A stretch of 64,000 bases of DNA from Anaerolineales bacterium (GTDB lineage Bacteria > Chloroflexota > Anaerolineae > Anaerolineales > UBA4823): positions 62,001 through 126,000 of the forward strand of contig JAFGJM010000002.1 in NCBI GenBank assembly GCA_016929095.1, in the 5' to 3' direction. Shown here one piece after another: positions 62,570-64,000 of the stretch (the first letter of the stretch is position 1; each line of letters opens with the position of its first letter). Made by a program: the position numbers and the translations under genes. The notes under the pieces were generated by a model. It ran no database searches, was not told where the DNA came from, and was given only the letters and a program-made list of their open reading frames with translations.

Positions 62570-62731
62570 CTACACCTCCTCCGTTTTGATTGTGTGCTTC
62601 CACTTAGCCCCCGTTTTTTCATCTGCCACGACCACAGAATAAGAGCCATCTAAGTTGTCGATAATTTCAGATGCGGGAATTAATGCATTCCCTGTTTCTG
62701 GCGAAACCATGAGTAAATCTTTTATTTCCAT
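62570..62731 (-). CDS. Short conserved-looking protein between terminase and portal
   Basis: A 53-residue protein: MEIKDLLMVSPETGNALIPA to the end TIKTEEV. AAGGAGG lies seven bases before its ATG, and its last codons (GAG GAG GTG TAG) supply the portal ribosome site, so both genes are coupled. No family recognised. Confidence 0.75.
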   Translation of the reverse strand: MEIKDLLMVSPETGNALIPASEIIDNLDGSYSVVVADEKTGAKWKHTIKTEEV

Positions 62732-62781
62732 AATTCATCCTCCTTAACTTATAGCTTACAGCTTATAACTAATAGCTTTTC

Positions 62782-64000
62782 TCACTGCCATTCCGACGGC
62801 CTTCTTTCGGCGTGATACTGGTCTTCCTCCGGATCGACGACCGCCGCCGATACCTCCACCTCTTGTCCGGACGCCCACACCGCCAGCGCCAAAGCCCAGT
62901 ACTTATCGGCGTGATGTTTCTCGTTGCCTTCGGTGTCAAATACCGAATTCTTGGCAGCTGTGATCTTCTTTTTGATGCTGTGTATCTGGTAGCTGAGCTC
63001 GCGCTCCAAAGGCAGCGGCACCTGTCCCCGCTGCATCCGCACCTTGAGCTCTACGCTCCACAACTCTTTGTTGGGATTGGTAAAAGTGATCCCCTCTGCC
63101 CGGCCAAAGCTGGCTTTCTGCATATCCTCCGCTAACTGCATGCCCAACCCGGTCTGGTCGATCAACATCTTCGTAACGGGCAGAACATCCAATAACTTCG
63201 TCAAAACCGCCTTCTGGTCGTCGAATTCAGCGTTTTCCAGGCTGATCCCGAAGCGATAAGGTAAAGACGGCGTGGTGCCTTTCCCCAGTCCAATGATCTC
63301 ACTCAAGTTTTTATGCCGCCCGATATCCATTCCCACCGCAAAGGCGTTTTCGATCTTTCCCTCTTTGACGGCGATCCCGATTTCTTCGATCATCGCCATT
63401 GCCGCGTCGATACCTTTCGCCTGCCGATACCAGAGTTTTTCTTCCTGGGCGTCGATCTGATTGCGCTTGATCTCTTCCCAGGAAATCCAGGCGATGCTCT
63501 CGTCCAGCCAGGCGAGTTCGTATTCCTGCTGGAAGTCCGATTCGACCATGTTCTCATATATCTGTATCAGGCGCGGGGTGCCAAAATGCCGTACACGCTC
63601 TTCGGTAAGCATCGAAGGGGCGACCATTTTGGCCATCTTTATATCTTTGCATAAACCTTCCACTACCCACCAGGGAATCGATCTTCTTAAATACCCGGGG
63701 AATGGCTGGATTTTTTCAGCAAAGATTTCCCAGAACATCCCGCCAGCGCCCAGCGGAGAGCTTCCGATGCGGATGCATCCACCCCGTGTGGTGGCAGGAA
63801 TGGCAGATGTGTAGATTTCGCGGTCTTTTGGATAATGGGCAAACTCATCTAAGTAAACGTTCGCCCGGGCTTTGCCGCGCACCGGCCGGCAAGGGTGACT
63901 GATAAGCCTCGACCCGTTGTCGATCTCGAGCTCGGTTTGGTTGTCAATGATCAGGCGGGGGCGCACATCTTCATGCAGCGCCTCGATGATATATTTGGCA
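62782..64000 (-). CDS. Terminase large subunit, N-terminus outside window
   Basis: The visible 405 residues run from AKYIIEALHEDV at the right edge to the stop at 62,782; the start and the Walker A motif lie beyond the window. Walker B is ANVYLDEFAHYP. The RNase H-like nuclease part shows VGMDIGRHKNLSEI, MLIDQTGLGMQLAED and HADKYWALALAVWA, with the three acidic metal ligands. It cuts and pumps DNA into the head. It heads the visible late block; the gap to the 53-residue gene (62,732-62,781) holds only short AGCTTATA-type repeats. Confidence 0.92.
   Translation of the reverse strand, partial: AKYIIEALHEDVRPRLIIDNQTELEIDNGSRLISHPCRPVRGKARANVYLDEFAHYPKDREIYTSAIPATTRGGCIRIGSSPLGAGGMFWEIFAEKIQPFPGYLRRSIPWWVVEGLCKDIKMAKMVAPSMLTEERVRHFGTPRLIQIYENMVESDFQQEYELAWLDESIAWISWEEIKRNQIDAQEEKLWYRQAKGIDAAMAMIEEIGIAVKEGKIENAFAVGMDIGRHKNLSEIIGLGKGTTPSLPYRFGISLENAEFDDQKAVLTKLLDVLPVTKMLIDQTGLGMQLAEDMQKASFGRAEGITFTNPNKELWSVELKVRMQRGQVPLPLERELSYQIHSIKKKITAAKNSVFDTEGNEKHHADKYWALALAVWASGQEVEVSAAVVDPEEDQYHAERRPSEWQ

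Noticed and set aside
62455..62649. A 64-codon minus-strand frame overlapping the portal start
   Set aside because: It overlaps both the portal and the 53-residue gene, has no ribosome site, and the protein looks random.

Overview
The window joins a bacterial chromosome segment (1 to about 28,346) to the left part of a large integrated siphovirus-like prophage (about 28,347 to the right edge). Gene content and style fit an anaerobic Chloroflexota of the Anaerolineae type: succinyl-CoA ligase, a type 2 isopentenyl-diphosphate isomerase next to a short-chain polyprenyl synthase, a zinc-ribbon/LysM protein with a Pro/Thr-rich linker, TrpB2 under a T-box, and CO-dehydrogenase-free molybdenum hydroxylases. 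The taxonomic call is inference from gene content; no rRNA is present.

Host core, 1-15,600: the end of an NHL beta-propeller gene, sucCD, acpP divergent from fni and a polyprenyl synthase, hemW, a membrane LysM protein, mdh-trxB, a UbiB/ABC1 kinase, a cysteine-cluster protein, trpB2 behind a tryptophan-specifying T-box leader, and a mutarotase-fold-like protein. Intergenic spaces carry dispersed hairpin repeats.

Molybdenum-hydroxylase locus, 15,942-27,947, all on the minus strand: two single-chain [2Fe-2S]2/molybdopterin hydroxylases (one with the same length and the same eight cysteine positions as I recall for Desulfovibrio gigas MOP), each followed by a large flavin/4Fe-4S/CCG-domain protein, with a small four-cysteine protein, a C-GCAxxG-C-C protein and a decayed third hydroxylase copy. 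This block lies between two direct repeats of a tRNA-Lys 3' end (15,765-15,790 and 28,347-28,389), which suggests an old island inserted at the same tRNA gene that the prophage later used.

Prophage, 28,347-64,000: attachment site, tyrosine integrase, then a plus-strand early block (29,703-37,110) of translationally coupled small genes including a replication-type HTH protein that carries iteron-like repeats inside its own gene and a phage metallopeptidase. A terminator and a candidate structured RNA separate it from a minus-strand late block read from the right edge leftwards: terminase large subunit (cut by the window edge), a 53-residue protein, portal, head morphogenesis protein, a fused protease-scaffold-capsid gene with an internal start, head-tail and tail proteins, two tail-tube paralogues flanking an enzyme cassette (trypsin-like lipoprotein, GH25 lysozyme, papain-like peptidase), a -1 frameshift tail-chaperone pair, tape measure, baseplate and fibre proteins, and a holin. 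No lysogeny repressor was recognised in the visible part. The right attachment site and an intact tRNA-Lys(CTT) are predicted beyond the right edge.
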